This document shows, one piece after another, positions 5,141 through 6,213 of a DNA stretch of 6,213 nt. The stretch's first letter is position 1, and each line of letters opens with the position of its first letter. The position numbers and the translations under genes are program-made. The notes under the pieces were generated by a model. The model saw only the letters and a list, made by a program, of their open reading frames with translations, was not told the origin of the DNA and did no database searches. Where the stretch lies: the NCBI GenBank assembly GCA_030040815.1, contig JASHSZ010000247.1, forward strand, positions 1 to 6,213, given 5' to 3'. Origin of the DNA: Streptosporangiaceae bacterium. Its GTDB lineage: Bacteria; Actinomycetota; Actinomycetes; Streptosporangiales; Streptosporangiaceae.

Positions 5141-6213
5141 AAATCTCGTCGTGTTATTGGGCTCGCTGAGCCCCAGCGCTGCCAGCGGGCCTCCGGCGCT
5201 GCGCAGGCTGAAGCGCTCCGCGTCCCGCTGCGACGCCGCGGCACGCCGACGGCGCTGCCGCCGCGTCAGCTGACCTGCCCCGCGGCCGCCGACCGCGCGC
5301 AAGATCACGAACAGCAGAAGAACCAGCGCGAGCAGCAGGGCCGCGACCGCGAAGCCGCGAGCGATGTAGTTGTGGAAGGGGCTTTCAATCAAGCTGTAAG
5401 CCAGCAGCGGCAACGACATCATCGGGCCGTGTACCGGGTTCCAGTTCAGGAAGTTGGTCTCGCCGGCGGTCAGCAGCACCGGGCTGGTCTCGCCGATGGC
5501 CCTGGCGGCGCCGAGGATCACCGCGGTTGCCAGCCCCGAGCGCGCGGTGGGCAGCGTTACATACCAGACCGTCCGCCACTGCCCGGAGCCCAGCGCGTAC
5601 GAGGCTTCGGTCAGCCCGCCGGGCACGAGCCGGAGCACGACATCCGCCGCGCGGCAGACGATCGGGGTGATCGTCACCGCCAGGGCGACCGCCGCCGCCA
5701 GCCCGCACTCGTTCAGCCCGAGGATGAGGATGAGGGTCGCGTAGATGAACAGGCCGGCCAGGATGTCCGGCAGCGCGGTCATCGCCTGCACGATGGTGCG
5801 CACGAACCGCGAGAACGGGCCGGGCACCTCGTGTAGGAAGACCGCGGCCAGCAGGCCGAGCGGAACGGCGATCCCGACCGCGATGGCCAGCTCGATCAGC
5901 GTGCCGACGACTGCGTGCAGCACCCCGCCCGAGGTCAGCGGCGCCAGCGGGCCCGTCTTGTGCAGGTCCTGGGTATAGAAGTTGGCGTGGACCAGCGCCT
6001 TGAAGCCCCGGAAGAACGTGTAGACGATGATGGAGGCCAGCGCAGCCAGGACGAGGACGGCGAGTGAGTGCACCACCACTGCCGCAACCCGGTCGCGCAT
6101 CGTGGAACGGTTCTCATCGAGCACAACCAGTGCCGCATAGAACAGCACGAACAGCAGCCAGCTCACGATGACGTAGCCGACGATGCCGCTGAACGGGCCG
6201 ATCTCCGTCCACA
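5123..6213 (-). CDS. pstA: Phosphate ABC transporter permease PstA (5' end beyond the window)
   Basis: This is an inner-membrane permease that, with PstC and the ATPase PstB, would import phosphate delivered by PstS. The window shows 362 residues. Numbering from the first complete codon at the edge (Trp), hydrophobic helices lie near 9-31, 43-67 and 98-126, with several more to the C-terminus. The permease coupling loop is intact: EASYALG (202-208) with LP at 220-221. It is followed by the PstA-type signature ARAIGETSPVLLTAG (236-250). ALPDILAGLFIYA (146-158) also fits PstA. Two features differ from the usual six-helix protein: an additional N-terminal helix, and a long cytoplasmic tail containing RRQRRRR. 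A GTG at 6166-6164 could be taken as a start. However, the frame stays open to the edge and the first helix begins upstream of it, so the true start is probably outside the window. The stop overlaps the pstS start. Confidence 0.93.
   Translation of the reverse strand, partial: WTEIGPFSGIVGYVIVSWLLFVLFYAALVVLDENRSTMRDRVAAVVVHSLAVLVLAALASIIVYTFFRGFKALVHANFYTQDLHKTGPLAPLTSGGVLHAVVGTLIELAIAVGIAVPLGLLAAVFLHEVPGPFSRFVRTIVQAMTALPDILAGLFIYATLILILGLNECGLAAAVALAVTITPIVCRAADVVLRLVPGGLTEASYALGSGQWRTVWYVTLPTARSGLATAVILGAARAIGETSPVLLTAGETNFLNWNPVHGPMMSLPLLAYSLIESPFHNYIARGFAVAALLLALVLLLFVILRAVGGRGAGQLTRRQRRRRAAASQRDAERFSLRSAGGPLAALGLSEPNNTTRFEGDEL

Noticed and set aside
6164..6166. GTG as the true start of pstA
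   Set aside because: The frame stays open to the window edge and the hydrophobic helix begins about seven residues before this codon, so the start more likely lies outside the window. I saw no ribosome-binding site just upstream of it.

Overview
The window is a stretch of very G+C-rich DNA read entirely from the minus strand. Strong G/C at third codon positions, GTG starts, GTGA stop/start overlaps, Ala/Gly/Thr-rich exported proteins and an unusual seven-helix PstA point to an actinomycete (Actinomycetota). I cannot name a genus from the sequence alone.

Layout, in the direction of transcription (high to low coordinates). (1) 6213-5123: the 3' part of a phosphate-type ABC permease gene, pstA, whose start lies outside the window. 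(2) 5126-3420: a PstS-family binding protein of 568 residues with a signal peptide, a complete PstS core, a low-complexity Ser/Ala/Gly/Thr stalk and, unusually, a C-terminal transmembrane helix with a basic tail. (3) 3423-268: a 1051-residue exported protein that I read as a highly diverged, enlarged PstS relative. It has an extra Cys-rich N-terminal region, a PstS-like core with an Ig-like domain inserted, a Pro/Ser/Thr stalk, and again a C-terminal membrane helix with a basic tail. (4) 267-97: a noncoding gap with a strong terminator-like hairpin and two smaller inverted repeats. (5) 96-1: the first 32 codons of another exported protein, mostly signal peptide, running off the window.

Genes 1-3 are joined by two four-base GTGA overlaps. 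Each start has a GGGAG ribosome-binding motif exactly 7 nt upstream, so they form one translationally coupled unit. PstA would form part of the membrane channel and PstS would deliver phosphate to it. The third protein has lost every recognisable phosphate-contact element but keeps the fold signature and two cysteine pairs of its neighbour. It may be a membrane-tethered accessory or a binding protein for another ligand; this is inference. No pstC, pstB or phoU is in the window; they may lie upstream.

The most interesting points are the pairing of a normal-looking PstS with a giant degenerate paralogue, the shared C-terminal tethering of both, and the Ig-like insertion. The long open frames on the plus strand are G+C-driven shadows of these genes.
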